Position numbers and translations under genes: made by a program. From Arhodomonas sp051195215 (GTDB taxonomy: Bacteria > Pseudomonadota > Gammaproteobacteria > Nitrococcales > Nitrococcaceae): 64,000 bases of DNA. Within the stretch, counting starts at the first letter, position 1. Each line of letters opens with the position of its first letter. Below the pieces are notes generated by a model. The model was not told the DNA's origin, searched no databases, and was given only the letters and a program-made list of their open reading frames with translations. The DNA lies in the NCBI RefSeq assembly GCF_051195215.1, contig NZ_JBNAZM010000007.1, forward strand, positions 62,001 to 126,000, in the 5' to 3' direction. This document shows, piece after piece, positions 54,255 to 61,681 of this stretch.

Positions 54255-54570
54255 CGTTCTCGCTCTCCTCGTCGTCGAAATACTCGTCGTCGTAGTCCCC
54301 CAGCTCCTGCTGCGCGTCGTGCTCGATTTTGTCGCGCATGGCCCACGTCTCCCGCACCCACAGCAGATCTCCAGGGCGGCCGTAGGGGCACGGCAGTGGG
54401 GACATGTGCCCGCCTCGCGAGGCGCACACATGCCAACTGCCATCGTCCAACTGAAACGGGCGATCCAGGTCTCCGGGCTGCGGTTTAACCACCCTCCGCG
54501 TCTGCGTCTTGGCGCCGGCCAGTAGGGCGCGGATCATCGGGGCGCTGAAGAGGATGGGGCGTGCCTTCAT
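54247..54570 (-). CDS. Phage ASCH-like protein, probably shortened
   Basis: The N-terminal MKARPILFSAPMIRALLAGA, then KTQTRRVVKPQP and YGRPGDLLWVRETW match a common phage protein family related to ASCH domains. Family members I recall are about 200 residues and continue well past the RETW motif, whereas this one stops at 107 after an acidic tail (GDYDDEYFDDEESEN). So it is likely truncated or a short variant. It overlaps both neighbours by 4 to 8 bases. Confidence 0.65.
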   Translation of the reverse strand: MKARPILFSAPMIRALLAGAKTQTRRVVKPQPGDLDRPFQLDDGSWHVCASRGGHMSPLPCPYGRPGDLLWVRETWAMRDKIEHDAQQELGDYDDEYFDDEESENDG

Positions 54571-54779
54571 GCCGCACCTCCCCGCGCCTCAGCCCCGAAC
54601 AGGTCCAGCGTCTCGCGCTGGTCGCTTGAAGCGCTGTCGCGCTTTACGTCGCTGTAGCGCCATTCCAACGGCTCCCCGCAGGTGCGGCAGTGCCTCCACC
54701 GAGCGGTGTGCTCATGGCCGAAGAAGAAGTGGATGCAGCATTCCGCCGCAATGGGGCGTCCTTTGTCCTTGGCCTTCAT
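54567..54779 (-). CDS. Small Cys-rich element protein
   Basis: A 70-residue protein with CC at 14-15, GHEHTARWRHCRTCGEPLEW (two Cys-x2-Cys-type ligands plus His), so a small zinc-binding fold is likely. Its ATG overlaps the stop of the upstream gene by 4 bases, and its own stop overlaps the next. No family recognised. Confidence 0.6.
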   Translation of the reverse strand: MKAKDKGRPIAAECCIHFFFGHEHTARWRHCRTCGEPLEWRYSDVKRDSASSDQRETLDLFGAEARGGAA

Positions 54780-54991
54780 CGCTCACCTCCAGTCGGCAAC
54801 CCCAACGCCTCCCGGGCGTCGTCAATGATCTGCACCATGCGCTGGTATTCGGCCTCGTCGTCCACGTTGTAGAATTTGCCCTCCGCGTTGGCGTGGACCT
54901 CCAGAAGCATGTCCGCCTCGGCGGTGTAGGCGCGTAGTAGCCGGTGCAGGCGTTCGTCGCTGCGGGGTTCGGTCACGCGGTTCTTGCTCAT
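54776..54991 (-). CDS. Small element protein of unknown function
   Basis: A 71-residue acidic helical protein (RLHRLLRAYTAEADMLLEVH; EYQRMVQIIDDAREALGL). It overlaps rdgC and the Cys-rich gene by 4 bases each, which supports it as a real coupled gene. No family recognised. Confidence 0.6.
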   Translation of the reverse strand: MSKNRVTEPRSDERLHRLLRAYTAEADMLLEVHANAEGKFYNVDDEAEYQRMVQIIDDAREALGLPTGGER

Positions 54992-55899
54992 GCCGCCTCC
55001 CGAACTTCGCCGCCGAACACATCCACCAGCTGCGGGATAAGCCGTTGCAGCTCGAGCGTCATGATCGCGAAGTCGGCGTCGAAGCGCTCCGCGGCGCTCT
55101 CCGGCACGAAGTCCTCATTGCCCTCCTGGACCACGTCCAGGAACTTCAGGCGCTTCAGCGACAAATCAGCATCGAGCACGAAGCTGATGCGCTCGTCCCA
55201 AGTGACCGCCAGCCGCCGGACCAGCTTGCCGGCGCGGATGTGTGCGCCGATCTCGCCGGAGTGCAAATCCACGCGCTTGCCGCGGATCTCGGCGCCGTCG
55301 TTCTTCGGGTCCTCGAACACTGCCTCGTCGCCGAGCTCGACATCCGCGGGCTCGGCTTGCTTCGCCAGCCAGTCGGTCATGATCGGCTGCGGGTTGGAGT
55401 TCGTGGCGAGGGGCTGGATCGGCAGCGTACCCAGGGAGGCGCGCAGCAGTTCGGTGAGCTCTTCGGCCTGGCGCCAGGTGGCCGTGTCCACGACGAGCCA
55501 GCCGTTGCGGGTATCGATCCAGGCGTACAACCGCTTCGAACGCGTGAACGCCTGCGGGAGCAGCTCCAACGTGATTTCTTCCTTGAGGCGGTTCTTCTCC
55601 TTGCGCCCGAGCTTGCGGCACTCGGCTTCCTCGCGCTCCGCCACCCGTTCGTCGAGGGTCTCGCGGATCACGTAGGCCGGAAGCAGGCGCGATTCCTCCT
55701 GCAGGGACACCAGGTACTGGCCGCCGGCAGCGTGGACCAGGCTTTCGCCACCGGGCAGCGGCGGGACCCAGCCGCGGGAGAGGTGCTCGATGCGGCCCAC
55801 CGGTTGGAAGGCGAACTCGGCCAACCGTTCGGCGAGCTCCTCGGCGGAGTGCGCGAAGGGCTGGTTGTTACGGTAGATGCAGAGATTCTTGAACCACAT
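54988..55899 (-). CDS. rdgC: Recombination-associated protein RdgC
   Basis: Ring-shaped dimer that binds double-stranded DNA and restrains RecA. The 303 residues match the family length and motifs: MWFKNLCIYR at the start, HLSRGWVPPLPGGESLVHAA (about 38-57), LLPAYVIRETLDERVAE, and the C-terminal DERISFVLDADLSLKRLKF. This copy is inside the mobile element's leftward operon rather than at a core locus, next to the clamp-like and RecT genes. It could protect element DNA or tune RecA/RecT recombination. Confidence 0.95.
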   Translation of the reverse strand: MWFKNLCIYRNNQPFAHSAEELAERLAEFAFQPVGRIEHLSRGWVPPLPGGESLVHAAGGQYLVSLQEESRLLPAYVIRETLDERVAEREEAECRKLGRKEKNRLKEEITLELLPQAFTRSKRLYAWIDTRNGWLVVDTATWRQAEELTELLRASLGTLPIQPLATNSNPQPIMTDWLAKQAEPADVELGDEAVFEDPKNDGAEIRGKRVDLHSGEIGAHIRAGKLVRRLAVTWDERISFVLDADLSLKRLKFLDVVQEGNEDFVPESAAERFDADFAIMTLELQRLIPQLVDVFGGEVREAA

Positions 55900-55907
55900 A
55901 GGGCCTC

Positions 55908-56600
55908 CTATGCCGCGGCCTTCGGCTCAGCGGGCCGCAGCCATCCGGGAATTGCGGTGGTGTCGTCTTCGATCATCGGCATCACCAAGGCGACGAACTC
56001 GGGCATGTGTGCCACGCGCATCACGTACGCGCCGCCCTCGCCACTGGGGAAGAGATTTACGTGCGGGATCGGGATGCCGCCGGCCTTGGCGGCCTCTTCG
56101 GCCAACCGGAGATACTGCGAGTTCGCGCTGATCCGGCTTACGGGCTGCACGGCTGCGGGTATAGCCTTCCGCCAATCCAGGAAACGACCGTCGATCGGCG
56201 GCGCGTGCGTAACATCCAGGTGGCAGGGGCCGATCTCTGTCGGATCGCCCCCCTCCGGGAAATCCGCTGACGTGACGTACCCGACGCTTCCCACCAGGTG
56301 GAGGTGCTCGGCCCGTTCGTTGGGTCTCTTGCGGCGCATCCTGCACGCTTTCACGAGCCCGGCCGGTGCTTCGCAGATCCAGGTGCCGTTGGCGAAACCG
56401 TCAGTGTCGTGGATCACCGCCATTACATGGCTATTGGTGGCGACAATGAGGACACCGCCATCCGGATGCGGCTCGACGAGGAAGCCGTTGAGGCAGTACA
56501 GAACGTCTCCCTTCGCCATGAACTCCGCGGCGATGGGGACGTACTGCGCGGACACGCGGACGTTGCGGTCCTCGGGATCGAAATCGCGCTGGTTGGACAT
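55908..56600 (-). CDS. Possible sliding-clamp (DnaN)-like element protein
   Basis: A 230-residue protein. The segment at about 34-65 (LYCLNGFLVEPHPDGG, then LIVATNSHVMAVIHD) resembles the end of DnaN domain 1, where ...LNGVLLE...LVATDGHRLAV is typical. The usual Asp-Gly-His-Arg is Asn-Ser-His-Val here. The rest is not obviously DnaN, and the size is below that of a full clamp. It lies between the DUF3820-like gene and rdgC. Assignment to the clamp fold is an inference. Confidence 0.55.
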   Translation of the reverse strand: MSNQRDFDPEDRNVRVSAQYVPIAAEFMAKGDVLYCLNGFLVEPHPDGGVLIVATNSHVMAVIHDTDGFANGTWICEAPAGLVKACRMRRKRPNERAEHLHLVGSVGYVTSADFPEGGDPTEIGPCHLDVTHAPPIDGRFLDWRKAIPAAVQPVSRISANSQYLRLAEEAAKAGGIPIPHVNLFPSGEGGAYVMRVAHMPEFVALVMPMIEDDTTAIPGWLRPAEPKAAA

Positions 56601-56633
56601 GGTCTCCTTGGCTCCTGCGTTGTGCGTTCGTGC

Positions 56634-56972
56634 TCAGTAAACGGTATGCCCGCGCCGGCGCAGTTCGCGCTCGGCGAGCCGGCGGCGGTACTGATCGGGG
56701 CGGAACTTCCGAGTGATCCAGCGCAGATAGCCCGTGGGCACCTGACGCCACGTGCGGTGGCCGTATGTCCCGAACCCGAGCAGGGCATCGGCCTCCGGGT
56801 GTTTGTACGTTGGCGGCGGCTCGCCGCGGGCCTCTCGCTCCAGACGGTTCGCCCGCTCGTCCAGCTCGCGCGCTCGCGTCAGGTCCTGCGTGTAGGCGGC
56901 GCCGTCGGCGTATTGGGCGCCCGCCCGGATTTCTCGGGCGGCCGCGCGTAGGGTTTCTGGCGTCTCCTGCAT
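56634..56972 (-). CDS. DUF3820-like protein
   Basis: A 112-residue protein. The C-terminal half has GFGTYGHRTWRQVPTGYLRW, which matches the DUF3820 signature (GKYKGxxxxxVPxxYLxW) that often accompanies exonuclease or phage genes. The N-terminal half is a charged coiled helix (RARELDERANRLEREARG). It lies between the DUF1351 gene and the clamp-like gene in the same operon. Confidence 0.7.
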   Translation of the reverse strand: MQETPETLRAAAREIRAGAQYADGAAYTQDLTRARELDERANRLEREARGEPPPTYKHPEADALLGFGTYGHRTWRQVPTGYLRWITRKFRPDQYRRRLAERELRRRGHTVY

Positions 56973-56975
56973 AGC

Positions 56976-58067
56976 TCAGGCCGCCTTTCGCGGGCGTTCT
57001 ACCGTCACGGCGTCCAGCGAGGTGAATCCGGCGGCGGCGAGCCTTCGGCGTACCTCGGACTTGAGCATGTCGTCGGTCACCCAGGTGGGCACCGCGGTAC
57101 GGAACAGGCAGGTGACGGCCACCGCCTCCGTGCCTTCCTCGGTGCTCTCCGGTTGGTCGCCTGGTGTCTCCGGCGTCGATGCCGATTCGGGGTCATCAGT
57201 GGCCGCGGGCGGCATCGGGCGCACATCGGCGCTACGGGGCGACTCGGGCGTGGGGTCTGCGCTGGCACGTTCCTGCTGGGCCTGCTCACGAGCGCGCCGC
57301 TCTTGTTCTGCCCGCTCGTGCTCCTGTCGCTGGCGGGCCTCCCGCTCCATCTGCTCACGCATGCGCCGCTCTGCCTGCTCCTGGCGGGCGACTTCTGCCT
57401 CGAGGATTCGGGAGAGTTCGCGCTCGTACGTCTCCTCGTCCGCCTCAAGCCACTGGTGGATGTGGTCCCGCGTGAGAGGGGCCGACAGGCCAGCGCGGTA
57501 GCTGCGGGCCTCCAGCTCCAACAGCCGGCGCGAGACCATGTTCTGGCGCTCCCGGTCCGCCTGGCACCGGCGTTCGATCTCGACGGCCGTGGCCTTCGTC
57601 AGGTTGTCCTTGGCCGTCAGGGCGCCGAGCTTCACCAGGTCGTCGCAGGTGGCACGCCGATGATCCTCGTCGACGTCGAAGCGCTCCCACTGGCGATCAC
57701 GCTCGGCGCGGATGCGCTCGTCGGCGATCTCTCGGCGCCGGTCTTCGTACTGATCCACCTGGTCGAGGATCATCCGGCGGGCTTCTTCGCATTGCCCTTC
57801 CAGCGACTTCATGCGGTCCTCGAAGTCGCGGATCGGTGCCTTCGCGTCATCGGCCGCGGCCTTACGTCGCTTGGCAAGCTCGCCCTTGAGCTTGTTGATC
57901 TCGGTGGCGCTCGCCTTGGCGGCCTTTACGCCGTCCTCGCTGACCACCGTCTCGTATTGCGATAGCCGTTCCTGCAGGGCCTGCTGCAGCTGCTCGAAGT
58001 TGGCGTCGAGCTTGGCGGGCTGAGCGTCGATGACGACCAGCGCGTTCAGGGTTTCGTCGGTCATCAC
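56976..58067 (-). CDS. DUF1351-type coiled-coil phage protein
   Basis: A 363-residue protein with long coiled coils (INKLKGELAKRRKAAADDAK; EQAERRMREQMEREARQRQE), a Pro/Ser/Thr/Glu-rich linker at about 265-320 and a small C-terminal domain. DUF1351 proteins are regularly encoded next to phage recombinases and may be structural partners of them. Here it lies directly downstream of recT, overlapping it by 4 bases. The alternative ATG one codon later cannot be excluded. Confidence 0.8.
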   Translation of the reverse strand: MMTDETLNALVVIDAQPAKLDANFEQLQQALQERLSQYETVVSEDGVKAAKASATEINKLKGELAKRRKAAADDAKAPIRDFEDRMKSLEGQCEEARRMILDQVDQYEDRRREIADERIRAERDRQWERFDVDEDHRRATCDDLVKLGALTAKDNLTKATAVEIERRCQADRERQNMVSRRLLELEARSYRAGLSAPLTRDHIHQWLEADEETYERELSRILEAEVARQEQAERRMREQMEREARQRQEHERAEQERRAREQAQQERASADPTPESPRSADVRPMPPAATDDPESASTPETPGDQPESTEEGTEAVAVTCLFRTAVPTWVTDDMLKSEVRRRLAAAGFTSLDAVTVERPRKAA

Positions 58068-59143
58068 AGGAACCCTCCCTGACCGGACTCCTCAAGGCGG
58101 ATCTTGTTGCGCTGGTAGGCCTTGGTGGCGCGGGCTTTCTCGGAGCCCGTCAGAACATCACCGGCTTCGGCCACGATCTCGTCGAGGACGTCCACGGACT
58201 GAGCCGATTCCATCTGCTCGATGTAGTGGTCGGCGTTCACGGCGCTGGGCTGGGCGTTGCCTTCGGTGCCCGGCCTGTTGGCAGCCGTGCTCTGCGGCGC
58301 GTCGGATTCGGGCGTGACATCCGCCGGCGGGGCGTCGTCGCCCTGTACCGCGTATTCGCCCGTGAGCACATCATCGAGCGCCTGAGACTGGCCGCCCTCG
58401 GCCATGCCATCGAGCGTCGCGGCCGCGGCGAATTCCACCGACAGCGGCAGCACTTTGGACAGGCGCCGAATGGCGGTCTTGCGCCCCATCTGGGCGTAGT
58501 CGCTGATCCAGGGGTGGTCTTTGTTGTACTTCAGTGCATTCAGGTAGCCCTGGCTGCGGTCGCGGACCTGGTCGACCTCTTCGCGCGGGAGGAACTCGAA
58601 CTGGTAGCCGCCATCGGGCATGTGCGCCACGGCGTAGAAACCAATGACCTCGCCGCGGCCCTGGAACGCGGGCTCGTGCTCGATGCGGGCGTCGGTGCCG
58701 AGCCGAAGGTGGAAGTGATCGGTTTCGTAGACCTCGTAGGCGAAGATCGTGGTAATGCGACCGGACCGGCGGGCGAGGTCGATCAACCCCTTGTAGCCGG
58801 GGATTACCTGAACCTCTTTGCGCTTCTCGCGGCCGTTCCAGAACGGCACGAGGTAGGCGTGCCCAAGCACCGTGTTGGGCTCCAGGCCCAGCTGCGAGCA
58901 CTGGATCACCGCACCCATGAGCGAGGCCGTGTTGCACTCCATGAGCGCAGGCGTCGTTCGGATGGCATGCATCGCGACCTTGAGCATACGGTCGGCGGTC
59001 ATGTGCTTCGGCAGGGCTGCGGCAATTGCCGCCTTGTTGCCCTCGAAGAACTCCTGAACGTTGCCGCCGCCCATATTCGCGATGGACGTGCTTTTCGCGC
59101 GCTGCTGGAGCTCGCGCATGCTGGTAGCTGTGGCTGCCATCAT
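58064..59143 (-). CDS. recT: RecT family single-strand annealing protein
   Basis: Phage annealase that pairs ssDNA during recombination. The core runs VQEFFEGNKAAIAAALPKHM, ECNTASLMGAVIQCSQLGLE (about 73-92), GHAYLVPFWNGREKRKEVQV and IPGYKGLIDLARRSG, which is the family signature. Length 359 with the ATG that overlaps the exonuclease stop (ATGATGA). The C-terminal 80 residues are a variable acidic tail. It pairs with the RecE-like nuclease upstream. Confidence 0.96.
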   Translation of the reverse strand: MMAATATSMRELQQRAKSTSIANMGGGNVQEFFEGNKAAIAAALPKHMTADRMLKVAMHAIRTTPALMECNTASLMGAVIQCSQLGLEPNTVLGHAYLVPFWNGREKRKEVQVIPGYKGLIDLARRSGRITTIFAYEVYETDHFHLRLGTDARIEHEPAFQGRGEVIGFYAVAHMPDGGYQFEFLPREEVDQVRDRSQGYLNALKYNKDHPWISDYAQMGRKTAIRRLSKVLPLSVEFAAAATLDGMAEGGQSQALDDVLTGEYAVQGDDAPPADVTPESDAPQSTAANRPGTEGNAQPSAVNADHYIEQMESAQSVDVLDEIVAEAGDVLTGSEKARATKAYQRNKIRLEESGQGGFL

Positions 59144-59991
59144 TCCTCCTTGAGGTAAGCGGACAGGGAGACGATTTCGATTGCGCTGGAGTAGCCAGGC
59201 CAGTGCCCAGTGCGCCGGCATTCGGCGTAGGCGTTGAGGTTGCGACGGAACATCCGGTGACCGGCGGCCTTGGAGTCCTCGTCGAGCATCACGGCGCTCG
59301 CGGCGTACGGATATTCGGTCTCGACTGCGACGAACACGAAGCCGAGCACGGGGCGCCCGGCGGCCTTGGCCCAGCCTTCGGTGTACATCGCGTCCTGCTG
59401 CTGGTAGCCCTTGCGCCCGATCTGCCTCGCGAACTCGTGGGGGGCCGCACTGGAGTAGGTTTTGACGTCGAGGAGGATGTCCCCGGCGCGAAAGCTCGCG
59501 ACGTAGTCGGGGCGGACCTTGCAGCGCTCGCCGGTGGCCTCGTCGATCCAGAATGCGGATTGCTCAGCGCCGCCGGCGCCAGCCGACAGAGCCTCGGCGA
59601 CGTCCGGGATACCCATGACCGACTCCCGCATCCGCTGCGCCATGTCGTACTGATCCGCGGTGATAGCGATCTGGTCCGGGTGGTCCGCGACGAAGTCTTT
59701 CCAGACCTTCGTGTTCTTGTTCACCGCGGGCCCTACGACGTAACGCTCGTCCAGTGCGTTCGGCTCGAGGATGGCGCAGTGCGCGAGCGTGCCCTCGAGC
59801 TGCCCGGCCCGCGACTTCTCCAGTGGCCGCCTTGGGTCGAGGCGGCACCCGTAGTAGATCGCCGGCGCCTGGCCGACCAGAAGCAGACCGGTATTCGAGA
59901 TGCCCGGGGCCTTGTGATAGGCCTCGTTGCTAAGCTCGGGAAATACCCCGGTGGCGTTATCAACCGGAAACAGCTGGTTGGCTGTGCTCAT
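59140..59991 (-). CDS. RecE-like PD-(D/E)xK exonuclease (DUF3799-type)
   Basis: A 283-residue nuclease that would produce 3' overhangs for RecT. Motifs: the N-terminal AYHKAPGISNTGLLLVGQ, GTLAHCAILEP with His71, Glu143 of EQSAFW, Asp162 in RPDYV, Asp175 and Lys177 of LLDVKT, and the QxxxY at Gln199-Tyr203. This order is the RecE/lambda-exonuclease-type PD-(D/E)xK site. It overlaps recT by 4 bases and the small upstream gene by 4 bases. Confidence 0.9.
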   Translation of the reverse strand: MSTANQLFPVDNATGVFPELSNEAYHKAPGISNTGLLLVGQAPAIYYGCRLDPRRPLEKSRAGQLEGTLAHCAILEPNALDERYVVGPAVNKNTKVWKDFVADHPDQIAITADQYDMAQRMRESVMGIPDVAEALSAGAGGAEQSAFWIDEATGERCKVRPDYVASFRAGDILLDVKTYSSAAPHEFARQIGRKGYQQQDAMYTEGWAKAAGRPVLGFVFVAVETEYPYAASAVMLDEDSKAAGHRMFRRNLNAYAECRRTGHWPGYSSAIEIVSLSAYLKEE

Positions 59992-60236
59992 GCCGCAGCG
60001 CCTCCGTCGCCGGGACCGCCACCGGGCAACACGGAATGCCCGTACTGGTGGTGCCGCCGCGGGCGCTTCTCGACGGTCTCGTTGCCGTGCGCCGTCTCCA
60101 TGCGGCCATCGCGGCCCGGGACAACCTGGTAGCCCGCCCGCCGAACCTGGAACACAGTGTGGTGCCCCGCTGCTGGCAGGATCGTGATGCTGGCGCTCAT
60201 CGGTTCGTTGGCGCTGCGGTTGAGGTTCATGGCCAT
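59988..60236 (-). CDS. Small element protein upstream of the RecE-like gene
   Basis: An 82-residue protein with an N-terminal strand pattern (SASITILPAAGHHTVFQVRR) and a basic, His-rich tail. A strong Shine-Dalgarno (aaggaggac) precedes ATGGCCATG, so the first or the third codon could be used. It is the first gene after the structured leader at 60237-60487 and overlaps the exonuclease gene by 4 bases. Confidence 0.6.
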   Translation of the reverse strand: MAMNLNRSANEPMSASITILPAAGHHTVFQVRRAGYQVVPGRDGRMETAHGNETVEKRPRRHHQYGHSVLPGGGPGDGGAAA

Positions 60237-60281
60237 GTCCTCCTTACGTTCTCCACTCCGGGCGAAACCCGCCGTATGCGA

Positions 60282-60379
60282 CCCACTGGTCAGCCGGCTA
60301 CGGGCTGAGGGGGGTGCGGTGACGGGACTGCGCGGCGACCCGTAACCGGCTGGCCAGTGGGCGGCCGGTTACGCCGGCC
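60282..60379 (-). other. Structured leader inside the element operon
   Basis: The 251-base gap at 60237-60487 is the only large gap in an otherwise packed operon. Bases 60282-60304 and 60339-60361 form 23-base arms that pair at 21 positions, around a 34-base loop. A third related block at 60363-60379 (GGCCGG...CCGGCC) can form a 6-bp hairpin. It may be an attenuator, a regulatory RNA or a protein-binding site. Confidence 0.55.
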
Positions 60380-60487
60380 AGTCGGGTGAACATCCCGGAT
60401 TCGTGCGGTCCACCGCGCACCTCAAGCATCACCGGTTTAGCCGCAGTGATTCGGGGTGCGAGCCCGTAGTCGCCTCCAGCCGTGGAG

Positions 60488-60715
60488 TCAGGCCGCCTGG
60501 TGCGGGCGGCAGGTTTCACACTCACCGAGGTCCAGCATTTCCCGGATCGTCTCGATGGGGTGGCGCTCGATATGGCCCGGCATGCCACCCTGTTCGTTGA
60601 TCAGTTCGACGATCTCGGCCGGGATGCCACGGTCAGCGCAGACCGCAACGCAGTGGCCGCATGAAGCGATGAAGGCGTATCCGTAGTCGCGTTGGGGCTG
60701 CTCTTTACGCTGCAT
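60488..60715 (-). CDS. Small Cys-rich element protein
   Basis: A 75-residue protein with FIASCGHCVAVCADRG (C-x2-C-type ligands near 19-22) and GECETCRPHQ at the C-terminus, which together could form a zinc ribbon. The middle (ERHPIETIREMLDLGE) is helical. It overlaps the upstream gene by 11 bases. The leader region follows it. No family recognised. Confidence 0.6.
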   Translation of the reverse strand: MQRKEQPQRDYGYAFIASCGHCVAVCADRGIPAEIVELINEQGGMPGHIERHPIETIREMLDLGECETCRPHQAA

Positions 60716-60905
60716 CGTTGCTCTCCTCTTGCAGATAGCGGCCCGCGAACTCCTGGGGCGTCAGATCCTCCCGGCCCATGGTCTCGATAACCGTCTCCAG
60801 GTAGCTCAGCTGGTACGCCAAGCGCTCGACCGTTTCTCGGGACCCGGTGTAACGGGTCTCGGCGCGTTGCCTGGCGTGAGCAGTGATTTGGTCCGCAGCG
60901 CTCAT
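60705..60905 (-). CDS. Small element protein of unknown function
   Basis: A 66-residue acidic helical protein (AERLAYQLSYLE-like core; REDLTPQEFAGRYLQEES near the end). The ATG at 60905 is chosen because the longer open frame upstream is not supported by a Shine-Dalgarno. It lies 20 bases after the stop of the upstream gene. No family recognised. Confidence 0.55.
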   Translation of the reverse strand: MSAADQITAHARQRAETRYTGSRETVERLAYQLSYLETVIETMGREDLTPQEFAGRYLQEESNDAA

Positions 60906-60925
60906 GCGGTGGTGTGTCCTCATTA

Positions 60926-61189
60926 CTACTGATACGGCCAGATCAGGCCGTCGGTGTAGCCCGTGAGGTACACGCTGTACCCGTTGCCACTCCCCGCGTG
61001 CGGGTCGATCAGCGACTTGCCGTAGCGCTCGAGATCGCGGCGCAGGGCCCGCTTGTAGAAATCCCAGCTCTGCGGGCGGACGATCCATGAGCACACCCGA
61101 ATGATGTCGTCGACGTCCTCGCCGACCATCGCGTAACGGTTCGGTGCGAACTGCTGAGGTACGTGGTGGATCTCGGTGCTGGTGCTCAT
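60926..61189 (-). CDS. First gene of the element's leftward operon, unknown function
   Basis: An 87-residue protein. The Trp/Tyr-rich C-terminal half (IRVCSWIVRPQSWDFYKRAL; HAGSGNGYSVYLTGYTDG) does not match a family I know. The ATG follows GGAGGCGAGGG, and the promoter lies about 40 bases upstream. As the first gene of the early operon it could encode an early regulator or host-takeover protein, but this is only positional. Confidence 0.6.
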   Translation of the reverse strand: MSTSTEIHHVPQQFAPNRYAMVGEDVDDIIRVCSWIVRPQSWDFYKRALRRDLERYGKSLIDPHAGSGNGYSVYLTGYTDGLIWPYQ

Positions 61190-61227
61190 CCCTCGCCTCC
61201 GGTGCGTTTCGTTCAGCGTTGGGACGA

Positions 61228-61256
61228 ATAGTAGTGATGCTATTATTTGGTGTCAA
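61228..61256 (-). promoter_or_regulatory. Near-consensus promoter of the leftward operon with operator-like repeats
   Basis: On the minus strand, TTGACA (top-strand 61251-61256), exactly 17 bases, then TACTAT (61228-61233). All six -35 positions and five of six -10 positions are consensus. Two direct repeats ATGCTAWTAT lie at 61237-61246 and 61262-61271, inside and just upstream of it, and could be repressor sites. Confidence 0.8.
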
Positions 61257-61387
61257 TAGCCATGCTAATATTGGCTGGAGAAAGCAGCCGCCGGATGGCG
61301 GGCAGGCGCAGGAATCCGCCGGCGCAGAGATCAATCGGGGCCGATCGCGTTTGCGGATAGCGCTTGTGCAGCGACAGGAAGCAGGCG

Positions 61388-61417
61388 TTGACAGAGATTA
61401 TCACGTATTGTGATAAT
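61388..61417 (+). promoter_or_regulatory. relE-type operon promoter
   Basis: TTGACA (61388-61393), 18 bases, then GATAAT (61412-61417). The predicted start of transcription, 7 bases downstream, is the A of the relE ATG at 61424. Confidence 0.75.
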
Positions 61418-61418
61418 C
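61396..61418. promoter_or_regulatory. Palindromic operator over the -10 of the relE promoter
   Basis: GATTATCAC (61396-61404), a 5-base centre, then GTGATAATC (61410-61418), a perfect 9-base dyad that covers the -10 hexamer. Binding by the antitoxin here would block RNA polymerase, as in known toxin-antitoxin autoregulation. Confidence 0.8.
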
Positions 61419-61423
61419 GATGC

Positions 61424-61681
61424 ATGCACAAAATCACTTACAAGAAGTCGGCGATCAAGGGGTTGCGCAAGATGCCGGCGAAACAGCAGCGTCAGCTTCG
61501 AGAAGCGCTGGAACGCTTGGCGCAGGACCCGCAGCGCACTGATCTGGATACCCGGAAGCTGCGAGGCCGGAGCGGCTTCCGGCTCAGAGTGGGCGGGTGG
61601 CGAGCTATATACAGAGTCGAGGATGGTGAATTGGTGATTCTGGTGCTGGACATCGGCCCCAGGGGAGACGTGTACAAATGA
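61424..61681 (+). CDS. RelE/ParE-superfamily toxin
   Basis: An 85-residue ribosome-dependent mRNA-interferase-type toxin. The family shape is seen: ITYKKSAIKGLRKMPAKQQR (about 3-22), TRKLRGRSGFRLRVGGWRAI with the basic residues, YRVEDGELVILVLDIGPRGD near the end. The ATG chosen coincides with the predicted transcription start, so the mRNA would be leaderless; an upstream GTG at 61364 would place the operator inside the gene and is less likely. Its stop overlaps the antitoxin ATG by 4 bases. Confidence 0.9.
   Translation: MHKITYKKSAIKGLRKMPAKQQRQLREALERLAQDPQRTDLDTRKLRGRSGFRLRVGGWRAIYRVEDGELVILVLDIGPRGDVYK

Noticed and set aside
60298..60588. Open frame across the structured leader on the minus strand
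   Set aside because: It overlaps the better supported 75-residue Cys-rich gene and translates the inverted repeats; more likely the RNA leader than a protein.
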